Shown: piece after piece, positions 35,898-45,086 of the stretch | Layout: every line of letters begins with the position of its first letter | Numbering within the stretch: position 1 is the stretch's first letter | Assembly: GCA_947165025.1 (NCBI GenBank) | Contig: CAMUYQ010000001.1 | Location: 434,001 to 498,000, forward strand | Source: an uncultured Lachnospiraceae bacterium | Lineage (GTDB): Bacteria; Bacillota; Clostridia; Lachnospirales; Lachnospiraceae | Reading direction: 5' to 3' | Length of the DNA stretch: 64,000 nucleotides | Position numbers and translations under genes: made by a program | Notes under the pieces: generated by a model | Databases searched by the model: none | What the model was told of the DNA's origin: nothing | Seen by the model: the letters and a program-made list of their open reading frames with translations, nothing else

Positions 35898-37210
35898 TGG
35901 TTATCTCCTTTCATATCCTCAAAACCGTTTGACAGACCCTTCTGGATCAGTACGGTTTTTAATACCTGGGCATCTGTTGTTACGTCAAGGACCGAGTCCT
36001 TGAAAAGCTTATTGAGAAGTTTTCCGAGTGCGGAATTGATCGTATCCATCGTGTTCTCTATATCACGTTTGGCCTCGAGTATCTCCCGTCCCGGTTCACT
36101 TACTCTGTCATATTCCCTGTATGCGTCAACAAGCTTTACGGCTGTCGGCAGATAATAATCCATCAGTTCATGGATCCTTGACATCTGATCCGGATGTTCC
36201 CTGATCCTGTCAAATATCTCTTTCAGAAGTCCTTCCAGACGATCAAGCTTAGCTGAGATCTCAACTCCCGGTATGTCGTTGTTCAGCTGGCGTATCCGCC
36301 TGATCTGATCATTTCCTTCCCTGATCATGCGTGACAGTTCCGCCGATTCTTCGGGAGAAAGCGTCGGAAATTCCTGCTCATCCGATTCTCTTGCAGTCGT
36401 GTCTATAACATTTTGCGCGCCCTTTGTCTCAAGTTCAAGATACCGGTTAAATACCTCATCGGTCAGGATGAATGTCCTGTTATCCCTGTCAAAGTGTCCC
36501 TGCGGGAAATAGCCCTGATCGAGCAGTTTCTTTAGGTCCTTTATAACCCTTTTCTCGGACTTGTTTGCTGCAAGTGCGAGCGTTGCTATATCTATGTACT
36601 GTCTGTTTCCGATAAGCTGGACATACCGGTTGGCAAGGTTTGCCATCTTCCCCTGTCTTAATCCTTTGAACAGAAAGAACGAAAATACTCCGAGAAAAAC
36701 GAACGGGACAACTATACCACCGGTAGAGAAAGCTCCTGCCAGAGCTCCTTTGAGCGTGGTCATCAGGAGTGTTGCGCCCGTTATCCCGACACCTACCCCG
36801 CCGACAACACAGTTAACGGTGGAAAGCGATGATCCGACATCGCTGTAAGGATACGGGAGCTGCCTGTTTGCCGCATTCCTTTTTGCAAGACGTTTAGCTT
36901 CGCGCGCGCTGACACGGGCCTGTCTCTCGGCCTCCATTTTCCGCCTTACCTGTTCGCGTTCCGCCTTAAGCTGTCTCTGGCGCCTGGCCGTCTCCGTCTT
37001 CTGTGAAAAATCCTCTTTTCTTTTTGAAAGCGGTATTGCAGATGAGTTATTGGTACCCATCGCTTCATTCATCTTATCGCCCACACCGTCAAGGAAATTG
37101 TCGACGCTTTTGACTATGATGTCATTTAAGGACGACCAGTCATTGTTCTTCATTCCTTCGGACCAGGCTTTTTCAAATTCTTTTCCGAAACTGTGTTTAT
37201 TGTTTGCCAT
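35894..37210 (-). CDS. xpaC: XpaC-like membrane protein, partner of TelA
   Basis: The 438-residue protein has a basic N-terminal region with a coiled-coil KAEREQVRRKMEAERQARVS stretch. Two membrane helices follow at about 130-160 and 165-190. A soluble domain comes next (ANRYVQLIGNRQYIDIATLA, DLKKLLDQGYFPQGHFD), and then the XpaC-type helical C terminus (AKLDRLEGLLKEIFDRIREHP, YYLPTAVKLVDAYREYD). The name comes from hydrolysis of 5-bromo-4-chloroindolyl phosphate, but the real function is unknown. The family co-occurs with TelA. It overlaps both neighbours. Confidence 0.85.
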   Translation of the reverse strand: MANNKHSFGKEFEKAWSEGMKNNDWSSLNDIIVKSVDNFLDGVGDKMNEAMGTNNSSAIPLSKRKEDFSQKTETARRQRQLKAEREQVRRKMEAERQARVSAREAKRLAKRNAANRQLPYPYSDVGSSLSTVNCVVGGVGVGITGATLLMTTLKGALAGAFSTGGIVVPFVFLGVFSFFLFKGLRQGKMANLANRYVQLIGNRQYIDIATLALAANKSEKRVIKDLKKLLDQGYFPQGHFDRDNRTFILTDEVFNRYLELETKGAQNVIDTTARESDEQEFPTLSPEESAELSRMIREGNDQIRRIRQLNNDIPGVEISAKLDRLEGLLKEIFDRIREHPDQMSRIHELMDYYLPTAVKLVDAYREYDRVSEPGREILEAKRDIENTMDTINSALGKLLNKLFKDSVLDVTTDAQVLKTVLIQKGLSNGFEDMKGDNQ

Positions 37211-38675
37211 CGGTCTGATCTTCCTTCCGGCCGTGTGTCAGTTCAGGCTTTGTGTCGTCGCACTCCGAAGCAGGTATGACTTCACCGCCTTCTTCGAACA
37301 CTTTCCGGATCTTATCCGAAACCGGATCGTACGCGATAGTTTTGCGATACGGCAGTCCCTCATCGCTCACGGTATCTATCGAATAAAACATATCTACTGA
37401 TGAATCCCGCCTGATTATAAATCCTCTGTAAGTTATCTTCCCGGGCGCATAACCGTTATCCTTTTCCCATAGTCCGACAATACGCTCAAGTATCTGTGCT
37501 TCTGTCATTCCCGAAGCGGACAGTGCATCGTTTTTATCCATTATCCTGCTTTTCGAAAAACTGTAATTATAGCAGAAAACATCGGGATCCCGCGAACTGT
37601 CGGGGCAAACAGCTACAGATGTTGCAACCTGTACATAATCTGCGCTCGTAACGGGATAGGATCTGATATCAAACCATTGATCATCCGTAAGCTCGCTGTT
37701 TGTGACCGAAAGGATCTCTCCCCTTATCTTTTCATTAAACTCTTCCATCCCCGGAACGTGTTCCTGGAACGAGTTGAGCATCATAACTTCCTCTACTTCG
37801 TTGTGCTTCGGATCATCCGCAGGATATGAATCATACCCGTACACCTGTAAGACCGGAACAAGGAACGGCATGCCGTTCATCTTATCCGATGTGAGCTTGT
37901 CACCGCTTCTGGAACCCGTGATCTCGTATTCGAAGACCGCCGATGTCGTCGTGTTCCTCGTATTGGCACGCATAGAATAAATGAAGTCAACAACCTCCTC
38001 CGACGTTTCCATGCTGACGAGTGCAACTTCCATCTCAAGGGATCCGTCCGAATACTGAGTGACCCTTCTGACCTCGGGAGCCGAGTCTCCGCGGTCTCCG
38101 AGCGAAAACCTGTATTGAAGTCCGGTACTGATGGACATATGAGCCACCCCGTCTTCCACCGCGGTGGCTGAATCAGGGATCGGCGGGATATCGCGCAGTT
38201 TCCCGAACATTGCCAAGATGACGTCACTTATGATCTGCGGATCTGCTTCGACATATTCCGAAACACGTGTAAACTTCATTTTCTTGTCACTGCACGATGT
38301 GACATACATATGCACACAGCGCCATACAAGCTCAGCGTCTGACTGATTGTACGCCTTCTGATTCTCGACACATGCCATGTTTATGGCATCACATACGCCG
38401 ACCATTCTCGCTATGCCTTCGGGAAGATCGTCAACATCAAGGCTCTTGGATGTTTTGATGGTACTGTCGGTTGTGAGCTTTTCCGAGATCTCAGTCTCTT
38501 CCGCAGTTTCAGAAGACGATGATCGTTTTGTATTGTCAGACAGAAATGCCCCGTCCTGCATTGCATCAACTTCTCCGAACCTGCTCTTTTTTTCAGGTTC
38601 TTCGTTACATCCGCAAAGACAGGCTGACAATAATGCGATGATGATGATTTTTGAACTGAACAAACACTTACGCAT
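37197..38675 (-). CDS. Lipoprotein of unknown function
   Basis: The 492-residue protein has a lipoprotein signal ending in lipobox LCGC (Cys23) and an acidic, Ser-rich spacer to about residue 80. I do not recognise a family. The mature part is acidic with alternating strands and helices and a C-terminal stretch ITYRGFIIRRDSSVDMFYSI. It is extracellular and membrane-anchored. It lies 6 bases after the Fe-S/EAL gene and overlaps xpaC by 14 bases, so it may be the external part of the same signalling or stress complex. Confidence 0.8.
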   Translation of the reverse strand: MRKCLFSSKIIIIALLSACLCGCNEEPEKKSRFGEVDAMQDGAFLSDNTKRSSSSETAEETEISEKLTTDSTIKTSKSLDVDDLPEGIARMVGVCDAINMACVENQKAYNQSDAELVWRCVHMYVTSCSDKKMKFTRVSEYVEADPQIISDVILAMFGKLRDIPPIPDSATAVEDGVAHMSISTGLQYRFSLGDRGDSAPEVRRVTQYSDGSLEMEVALVSMETSEEVVDFIYSMRANTRNTTTSAVFEYEITGSRSGDKLTSDKMNGMPFLVPVLQVYGYDSYPADDPKHNEVEEVMMLNSFQEHVPGMEEFNEKIRGEILSVTNSELTDDQWFDIRSYPVTSADYVQVATSVAVCPDSSRDPDVFCYNYSFSKSRIMDKNDALSASGMTEAQILERIVGLWEKDNGYAPGKITYRGFIIRRDSSVDMFYSIDTVSDEGLPYRKTIAYDPVSDKIRKVFEEGGEVIPASECDDTKPELTHGRKEDQTDGKQ

Positions 38676-38681
38676 ACTGGT

Positions 38682-41255
38682 CTACTCTATCATAAGTTTA
38701 ACGAAGTCATCCTGCGGCATTGGCTTTGCATAATAAAAGCCCTGGATGACACTGCATCCCATACCGCTGAGAAGATCGGCCTGTTCCTTCGTCTCGACAC
38801 CTTCGGCGACCATTTCAAATCCGAGCTTTCTCGTCATATCAACGACCGCTGAGATGATCACGTTCCCCCTGTCCATATTTTCATTTCCCCTGAGGAATCC
38901 CATGTCGAGCTTGACTATATCTATCGGAGCATCCTTCAGAAGATTGAGCGACGAATATCCGCTTCCGAAATCGTCCATGTTTACCTTGAATCCCATGTCC
39001 CTTATCTGCTGGACACGGGAGAATATCTCACTTACATTGTCCGAGTATGCGCTCTCGGTTATCTCGAACTGGATGTATCCGGCAGCCTCCGGATACTTAT
39101 CCTTAAGCTCCCCTATGACCGTCAGTATCGAATCATCCACAAGGCTGATCCTTGATATGTTGACCGAGATCGGAACTGCAGTATGACCGTCATTGAGCCA
39201 CTTTGATACCATTTCAAAAGAGCTTCTCCACACGAACCTGTCGAGCTGGGTAATGTATCCGTTCTTCTCAAATACCGGAACGAACAGTCCCGGGCTGACT
39301 ATGCTGCCGTCCGGTTTGATCCATCTGGAGAGAACTTCGGCACCGACCATTTTGCCGGATGCGTGATCATACTTGGGCTGAAGATAAAGAGCAAACTCAC
39401 CTGCGGCCATCGCACTTTTCATCTTCTGCGTGACCTCAGCCTCTTCCGACATCTTCTTTGTCATCTTCTCGGTATAGAAAGTATACGTGTTAACACTTCT
39501 GTCCCTTGAAGTTCTGAAAGCATATGTGGCATATAGAGCCGCACGTCCGATCGCTACAGACGTATTGTCCATCTCATATATACCGCACTTGAGCGTGAGC
39601 GGATATTCTATCCCGAGATGTGAGACGGACAGCTGCGTATCGACCTTAAACCTTTCTATGTTTTCCCTTGTATTCTCGAATATGCAGCCGAACGTGCCTG
39701 CGCCCATCCTTCCGCATACTCCTCTTTTGTCCGAAAACTCCTCTATTACCTTTGCGACGTAGCAGATGACCATATCGCCGCCGGTATTCGAATACAGGTC
39801 ATTGATACCTCCAAGTCCGTTGATATCGGCAACAACAAGAACGAATTTTTTGTCGGGTTCCCTCGCAACAAGCCTTGTCGCACGTCTGAAGAAACCGCGC
39901 TGGTTGTAAAGGCCCGTAAGGGAATCGATCGCCATCTGGTTCTTCATCTCGTCGTTAAGATAATGGACACAGTCCTCTATCCTCGAATAGCCGTTGGCAA
40001 CCGCACAGACCATCTCATAACAGCTTCTGTATCCGCACGCCTGGCAGTCAAGTTCCTTTTTGACCTGCGTCGTCTTGTGCATTGACGTGAATATCTCTTC
40101 AACAACGCTTTCGGGCACCGAACATTTCTGATGATAATCCTCTTCGCCTTCCCACTCGAAATCGCGCGTGTTCAGATCCTTGAACTTTTCAAGAAGACGT
40201 CTGTAACGCTCGTTAGGAGATATGCTTCCGTCATCTTCTTTATCCATGCAGCGATAGTATTCTTTTGTATAGAGCGGAACGCTCTTTTTCATATCTACGG
40301 CGTTACGGTCTATCGCGGGTCCGTCAATACAGCCCGTCCTGCAAAGATCGATAGTTACGAGCGTCGGATGATTGTCAAGAAACTCCTGACTGTTTGAATT
40401 GAGAAGTTTTTCAAGCTTACGGTCTATTCCGACACGTGATTTGAACAGGTATTTCGGTGAAAAATACCTCGAAACGATAAACGCAAAAGCATCGTTTTCA
40501 CAGATCGATTTTCCGATCCCGTCGTTGTCTATGTCAAATCCCGAATCAAACTGCGAGATGTCTATATCTCCGATACGTTTTATTAGACTTGAAAATCCTA
40601 TGAGATAGTTTATGTTCCTCCCGGTATTGTATGAACTGAACTCATCATAAATTGCAGTACAGGGTGACAGGAGCGCGAATCTGTCCTTGATCTCTTTGTA
40701 CTTGCGGTAATAGATCGCAGCGCAGACACTCGGCAGCTGGACAGGTATGAACTTGTTAAGAGCATCCGGCGCATATCTCGACACATAGTTTGAAAATCCC
40801 GGGCATGTATGCGCATAGAACTTGTCGCACTTTCCGTTTTCGTCAAGATTGTCGTGAAGATATTTCGTATGGCAGAACATACTGATATCACCGCCAATCG
40901 ATGCGTCATATATGTTCCTGATACCGATGGACTTCAGATATCCGAAAATGTGCCTTGCATACTCCATCCCGTACGCAACAACAAACACCGGATCGACTAT
41001 GACCGAAACCTGTGCTTTTCTTGAAAGATCAAGAAACAGTTCATCAAGGCTGTCATTGTATTCTCTGGCGCCGTGAATGCATTCTCTTACGCATGCTCCG
41101 CAGTGGATGCAGTTCTGGTCGGATACATCCACACTTATCCTGTGCTCGTCATTTGCCGAAACATTTGCGCCGACAGCGGGGCAGACATGCACACAATGGT
41201 TACACGCCACACATTTGTCATTTGTAACGATCATTCCGTCGTTGTATCTTCTCAT
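38682..41255 (-). CDS. Ferredoxin / [FeFe]-hydrogenase-like / Fe-S / GGDEF / EAL fusion protein
   Basis: The 857-residue soluble protein starts at ATG 41255 (MRRYNDGMIVT; GGGAAG box upstream). Two 4Fe-4S ferredoxin motifs use Cys15/18/21/25 and 49/52/55/59. Next is an H-cluster-like domain whose ligand cysteines are all kept: Cys151 in HTCPGF, Cys199 in LSPCTA, and Cys305 and Cys309 in LCRTGCIDGP. The proton-relay Cys of catalytic enzymes is Thr150. A further 4Fe-4S site follows at Cys404/407/412/429. A GGDEF domain (about 440-600) is degenerate (GRMGAGTF). The EAL domain (about 612-855) keeps GAEVLSR, VNISR, FEITESA, NMDDFGSGYS, VKLD and AEGVET, so it should cleave c-di-GMP. This suggests redox- or H2-controlled phosphodiesterase activity (inference). 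It follows the FIST gene by 13 bases. Confidence 0.9.
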   Translation of the reverse strand: MRRYNDGMIVTNDKCVACNHCVHVCPAVGANVSANDEHRISVDVSDQNCIHCGACVRECIHGAREYNDSLDELFLDLSRKAQVSVIVDPVFVVAYGMEYARHIFGYLKSIGIRNIYDASIGGDISMFCHTKYLHDNLDENGKCDKFYAHTCPGFSNYVSRYAPDALNKFIPVQLPSVCAAIYYRKYKEIKDRFALLSPCTAIYDEFSSYNTGRNINYLIGFSSLIKRIGDIDISQFDSGFDIDNDGIGKSICENDAFAFIVSRYFSPKYLFKSRVGIDRKLEKLLNSNSQEFLDNHPTLVTIDLCRTGCIDGPAIDRNAVDMKKSVPLYTKEYYRCMDKEDDGSISPNERYRRLLEKFKDLNTRDFEWEGEEDYHQKCSVPESVVEEIFTSMHKTTQVKKELDCQACGYRSCYEMVCAVANGYSRIEDCVHYLNDEMKNQMAIDSLTGLYNQRGFFRRATRLVAREPDKKFVLVVADINGLGGINDLYSNTGGDMVICYVAKVIEEFSDKRGVCGRMGAGTFGCIFENTRENIERFKVDTQLSVSHLGIEYPLTLKCGIYEMDNTSVAIGRAALYATYAFRTSRDRSVNTYTFYTEKMTKKMSEEAEVTQKMKSAMAAGEFALYLQPKYDHASGKMVGAEVLSRWIKPDGSIVSPGLFVPVFEKNGYITQLDRFVWRSSFEMVSKWLNDGHTAVPISVNISRISLVDDSILTVIGELKDKYPEAAGYIQFEITESAYSDNVSEIFSRVQQIRDMGFKVNMDDFGSGYSSLNLLKDAPIDIVKLDMGFLRGNENMDRGNVIISAVVDMTRKLGFEMVAEGVETKEQADLLSGMGCSVIQGFYYAKPMPQDDFVKLMIE

Positions 41256-41268
41256 AACTCTTCCCGCC

Positions 41269-42393
41269 TTACTCAAACACAAGTATCAGCATAGTCTGGT
41301 TCAGATGTCTGTATGCGAACTGCTCTCCGTGTCCTGACACTCCTATATATTTACCGAACTCAGATGTGAGAAAATCATTGTATTCGGCAAGTTTTCCCGT
41401 TTCGGTAAAGTAACGGGCTCTCGAAAAACAGTTGATGACAAATGAAAACGAAGGCGCCTCGATAAGCTCGTGTACCCTCTTTGAAGTATCGGCCCACACA
41501 TCTTCCACAGGGTCTATCGGATCAAGGAGAACAACTCTGGTCTGATTGTATATCCTTGAGAAAAAGCTCATGCTGCCGTCAGGAAATAGCTCACGTACGG
41601 CGATAATGTTCAGATCGTCATTCTCCAGCCTTCCGACGGGATGGAAGAATGAATTGGCGCCAAGTTCGTCTTCGGGTATCTGCATTGCCGACGCAACAAC
41701 ACCGGTTGCACTCTTGTGGTCGAACTCATAAACCTTTCTCGCATCACAGTCAACATCGGTTGCCGTAAAGAAATGCTTTGTGGGTCTGAACATGTTTTCC
41801 TTAACTATCGCAACCCTGCCGTTTTCGTTATGGACAAATGCGAACACGCACGCATCCATGTACAGTATGCCGTTAAGCGATACAGCCGAGGGCTTGTCGG
41901 GATTGACAGCCGTTGCCGCAGTACAGCCGCAAAGCTCAATATCCGTATTCTTCATGACTTCGTGGAATGTGTCCATGACAAGTTCTTCGCAGTTTCCGAC
42001 GGACGCGTTGAACTCAAGACAGACAGTGTTTTCCTTTTCTGTCTTTTCAAGTGCCGTTTCTATCGCATCGCGTGATCGCCTGGGATATCTGGAAACTTCA
42101 AAAAGAACGCCCGATGAGACAGTAATGCCCTCAGTAATGGCCATTACCGAAAGACCGTTCCTTCCGATACCTTTTGTCGATATGAACACGTCGGAAGTAG
42201 ATCCGATGACGGTCGCATCAGGGAATGAATTGGAAAGCATACGGGAATACCATCCGAAATTTGCATTGTCGGATGTGAATATCACCAGAACCGGTGAGAT
42301 AAGTTCCCCGTTCTCTTTAAGCTGCTCAAGTATCTGCGGATAAGCATTGGTCCCGATCTTATCCTCGGCCTGGGCAACATAGCATCTTTGCAT
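41269..42393 (-). CDS. FIST-domain sensory protein
   Basis: The start at 42393 (MQRCYVAQAED) has GGGAGGG 4 bases upstream and leaves 374 residues. The N-terminal FIST domain shows VLVIFTSDNANFGW, VIGSTSDV and ELCGCTAA. The FIST_C domain ends with VSGHGEQFAYRHLNQTMLIL, close to the usual GE-x-HNQT ending. FIST proteins are thought to bind small ligands such as amino acids and feed signals to kinases, phosphatases or c-di-GMP enzymes. Here the partner is the Fe-S/EAL fusion directly downstream. A TG-T-TAAAAT extended -10 box at 42427-42432 is a weak promoter candidate for the whole run. Confidence 0.9.
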   Translation of the reverse strand: MQRCYVAQAEDKIGTNAYPQILEQLKENGELISPVLVIFTSDNANFGWYSRMLSNSFPDATVIGSTSDVFISTKGIGRNGLSVMAITEGITVSSGVLFEVSRYPRRSRDAIETALEKTEKENTVCLEFNASVGNCEELVMDTFHEVMKNTDIELCGCTAATAVNPDKPSAVSLNGILYMDACVFAFVHNENGRVAIVKENMFRPTKHFFTATDVDCDARKVYEFDHKSATGVVASAMQIPEDELGANSFFHPVGRLENDDLNIIAVRELFPDGSMSFFSRIYNQTRVVLLDPIDPVEDVWADTSKRVHELIEAPSFSFVINCFSRARYFTETGKLAEYNDFLTSEFGKYIGVSGHGEQFAYRHLNQTMLILVFE

Positions 42394-42478
42394 AGACCCT
42401 CCCATGAAGATAAACCTTAACAACTTATTTTAACACATCCGCGAAAAAAAATGTATGAAAAAAGCAAAAAACACGGGG

Positions 42479-44659
42479 TTATAATCGTGACTTGTCGACT
42501 TTTATCAGGGCAAGCTCACTGTCCTGCCAGATCCTGTCAAGAACGACCTCTCCGCAGTTCCAGAATCCGTTCCTGTTCACGGGATATTTGCATACCTCGG
42601 CAGGTCCTACCCATATATAATCTATGTCATATCTTTTGAGAAAATCATTGCAGTATTCTTTATCACCGCTGCAGTAAAATGCGGCAACATCGGTTGCCCT
42701 TTCCTGTACGGGCTCCGGTTCATTGTGCCACATCCACTCATGAACATACCATCCGAGCGGCGTGCAGGCTCCGGTATATACCGACAGGCTGCTCGTATGC
42801 CTGTAGCTGTCTCCCGACATCTCCACGATGTTGAGCACTCTTTTGTCATCCTGCATCAGGATATCGTACGCTTCCATCTCATGGTAATATACCGGGTCTG
42901 TACGCAGGCCCTCAAGGCTCGATATCCCTTTTCTGAGCGATGCATCAGCGTAATTTCCAAACCACCTGTATGCGCTGTACGGTGTATATATGCATGACAG
43001 CGCGGTAAGTACGACAGCAACCGCAGCGAGTGTTCTCATTCTTCTGCCAAGAACGTACGTAAATGCCAGTCCGATGATGATCGCAAACAGTATGTACGCC
43101 TGGTACGTCAGCTTGAACATCGTATTGAACCTCAGGTTCGCTTCACCGTAAATATCCTTTATGTAGATGACCTCCGGCGTCATGACAAGCCCCATCGTGC
43201 ACAGCATGAATGCAAGCAGGGATGACCGCGCACAGACATTGATCCCATCCTCCGCCGTTTTCTTTTTATACAGCCACACGATCAGCATTATCGTGACCGC
43301 AAAAGGAAGCAGCCATAAAACGGCAAGTTTTACAGGCGGGGTATGATTTTCACAGAGCTCGATACCCGATTCCATCTTGATAAAGTTGAGGGTAAACGGG
43401 AGTATCGCGATAATGGAAACAGCCGTTACAAAAACAGCTTTTGATGCGATCACGACAAACGTTCTTAAAGAGAAGCCACGGCGCTTAAGATCAAAGAACA
43501 CTATAACTGCTCCCGTTATCACAAAATAGATCGCAAAATCCCAGTAATTGGCACCCTTAAAATACGCAAGCAGCAGCGAGATGAGCGACAGTCTGTACAG
43601 CATGCTCTTTTTTGACTCCTCTTTTTCACCCATGCAAAGATCGAAAAGGATCGCAACGAGCGGAAGCACAAAAAGAACATTTATGACGTGAGCATGCAGG
43701 TCACCGAGAATGACCGAATAGGCGGGAAACTCGTTTTTGCCGTTATCCGGATCCCCGTTATCCATGTTGATGTAAACCGTACCGTCCGGGAACCAGTATC
43801 TGTAATCACCGCTTCCGAACAGTCTGCTTATGACGGTTCCGAATATCCCGTACAGGAGCCAGTGCGGATTGGCACAGAACGCAGCCGCAAAGGCGCCGAG
43901 TGTTCCTCCGAGGTCAGCAAGGCTGTCCTTTTTTAACAGGTCGCCGAAAAGACATCGCGCCGTCCCCGATACGATCTCAAACACCATCACGAACACCATA
44001 CCGATAAACGTTGCCAGCATCATGTTATAGCCAAACTCAGGTGTCGTAAGGGACAGTCTCGTGATGAAGACAGTTATCATCTGTCCTAGATAATAGTAAT
44101 TAAGTGTTGTCCCGGAAAACCACGGATCGACAGGTATCGCACTCTTCTGCCTGTATATCGTCTGCAGAAAACCGAAGTCCATGTAGTTCTCTGTTCCGGG
44201 ATCGACAAGCGGATTGAATCCGATCATCCAGAAGAATGCAAGGAATATGACGGCAAATGCCGCAAATCCCTTCAGGTGATCGATGATCTCCTTTTTCGTT
44301 ATATACGGCTCTTTTGTTGCATATCTTCTGATGAAAAATCCTATGACCGACATTACAGCAAATGACGTAAATATCACCGGATCCGAATACGGTATTTTCG
44401 TCACGGCACATATCGTCCATGCCGGGAAGAAGCACAGGATGAGTCCGAGCCCGAAGCTTATGCCGAACCCGTTATCGGAGAACCTGAGATTTCGGAGCAC
44501 AAGGAACGGACGCAAAAAAAGCGATACCGCAAAAACAACTGCAAGCCAGCGAAGAGCCGCAGTTGTTCCGGTATCGTTCATAAAGATGAAACAGAGTATC
44601 ACCGCGATTATAACGGCAATACTAAAAAAGTCCGAAAAGTTTTTCCTGGAATGATCCAT
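42479..44659 (-). CDS. DUF2298 (YYY-motif) multi-pass membrane protein
   Basis: The ATG at 44659 has GAGG 6 bases upstream and gives 726 residues with about 14 membrane helices. The family motif is in TTLNYYYLGQ, with PVDPWFSGTT before it, followed by SVILGDLHAHV. The C-terminal soluble part includes YTGACTPLGWYVHEW and YDIDYIWVGP. Members resemble GT-C oligosaccharyl or mannosyl transferases, so a lipid-sugar transfer role is likely (inference). The start lies 38 bases inside the preceding gene. Confidence 0.85.
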   Translation of the reverse strand: MDHSRKNFSDFFSIAVIIAVILCFIFMNDTGTTAALRWLAVVFAVSLFLRPFLVLRNLRFSDNGFGISFGLGLILCFFPAWTICAVTKIPYSDPVIFTSFAVMSVIGFFIRRYATKEPYITKKEIIDHLKGFAAFAVIFLAFFWMIGFNPLVDPGTENYMDFGFLQTIYRQKSAIPVDPWFSGTTLNYYYLGQMITVFITRLSLTTPEFGYNMMLATFIGMVFVMVFEIVSGTARCLFGDLLKKDSLADLGGTLGAFAAAFCANPHWLLYGIFGTVISRLFGSGDYRYWFPDGTVYINMDNGDPDNGKNEFPAYSVILGDLHAHVINVLFVLPLVAILFDLCMGEKEESKKSMLYRLSLISLLLAYFKGANYWDFAIYFVITGAVIVFFDLKRRGFSLRTFVVIASKAVFVTAVSIIAILPFTLNFIKMESGIELCENHTPPVKLAVLWLLPFAVTIMLIVWLYKKKTAEDGINVCARSSLLAFMLCTMGLVMTPEVIYIKDIYGEANLRFNTMFKLTYQAYILFAIIIGLAFTYVLGRRMRTLAAVAVVLTALSCIYTPYSAYRWFGNYADASLRKGISSLEGLRTDPVYYHEMEAYDILMQDDKRVLNIVEMSGDSYRHTSSLSVYTGACTPLGWYVHEWMWHNEPEPVQERATDVAAFYCSGDKEYCNDFLKRYDIDYIWVGPAEVCKYPVNRNGFWNCGEVVLDRIWQDSELALIKVDKSRL

Positions 44660-45059
44660 GAAGATCCTCGTATGTCGTGTAATCATATGACGGATTGTCG
44701 GTCCGCCTTCTCCATTCATCCCTTATCGCATCACACAGTATACGCGAATTGGGATCATCAAGCTTAAGGAGCGACGGGAAGACAAAATAGATCATGAACA
44801 GTGACAGATCGGTCCTGACACTTCCCGACAGTTTTCCGGATTTTGCATATTCGGCAAAAACATTCTCAGTGAAGATGTTCGCGACCTCACCTGCAGCTGT
44901 GGCTGCATCATCCCTGCCTTTAACGTACTGGGTCATATCCTCAAATATTCCCCTGTTTTCCGAAAGGAACGCATCGAACCTCTCCTCGTACGTTTTCTTT
45001 TTTATCTTCTTCAGTTTGCTCCTGTAGCCTTCAAACATGGCTGCACTCTGATCAAACAT
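44622..45059 (-). CDS. Small helical protein of unknown function
   Basis: I do not recognise this 145-residue protein. It is soluble and helical with a basic N-terminal coiled-coil (YRSKLKKIKKKTYEERFDAFL) and an aromatic C terminus (YDYTTYEDLHGSFQEKLFGLF). It has a perfect GGAGGTGG box before the ATG. It lies 27 bases after araD and overlaps the DUF2298 gene, so it may be made with either. Confidence 0.72.
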   Translation of the reverse strand: MFDQSAAMFEGYRSKLKKIKKKTYEERFDAFLSENRGIFEDMTQYVKGRDDAATAAGEVANIFTENVFAEYAKSGKLSGSVRTDLSLFMIYFVFPSLLKLDDPNSRILCDAIRDEWRRRTDNPSYDYTTYEDLHGSFQEKLFGLF

Positions 45060-45086
45060 AATCCACCTCCGGCTTCGTCATTAAGG

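Noticed and set aside
38682-41255. A catalytic [FeFe]-hydrogenase
   Set aside because: The H-cluster cysteines are present but the first Cys of the TSCCP motif is Thr and the domain is short; a sensory role attached to EAL is more likely.
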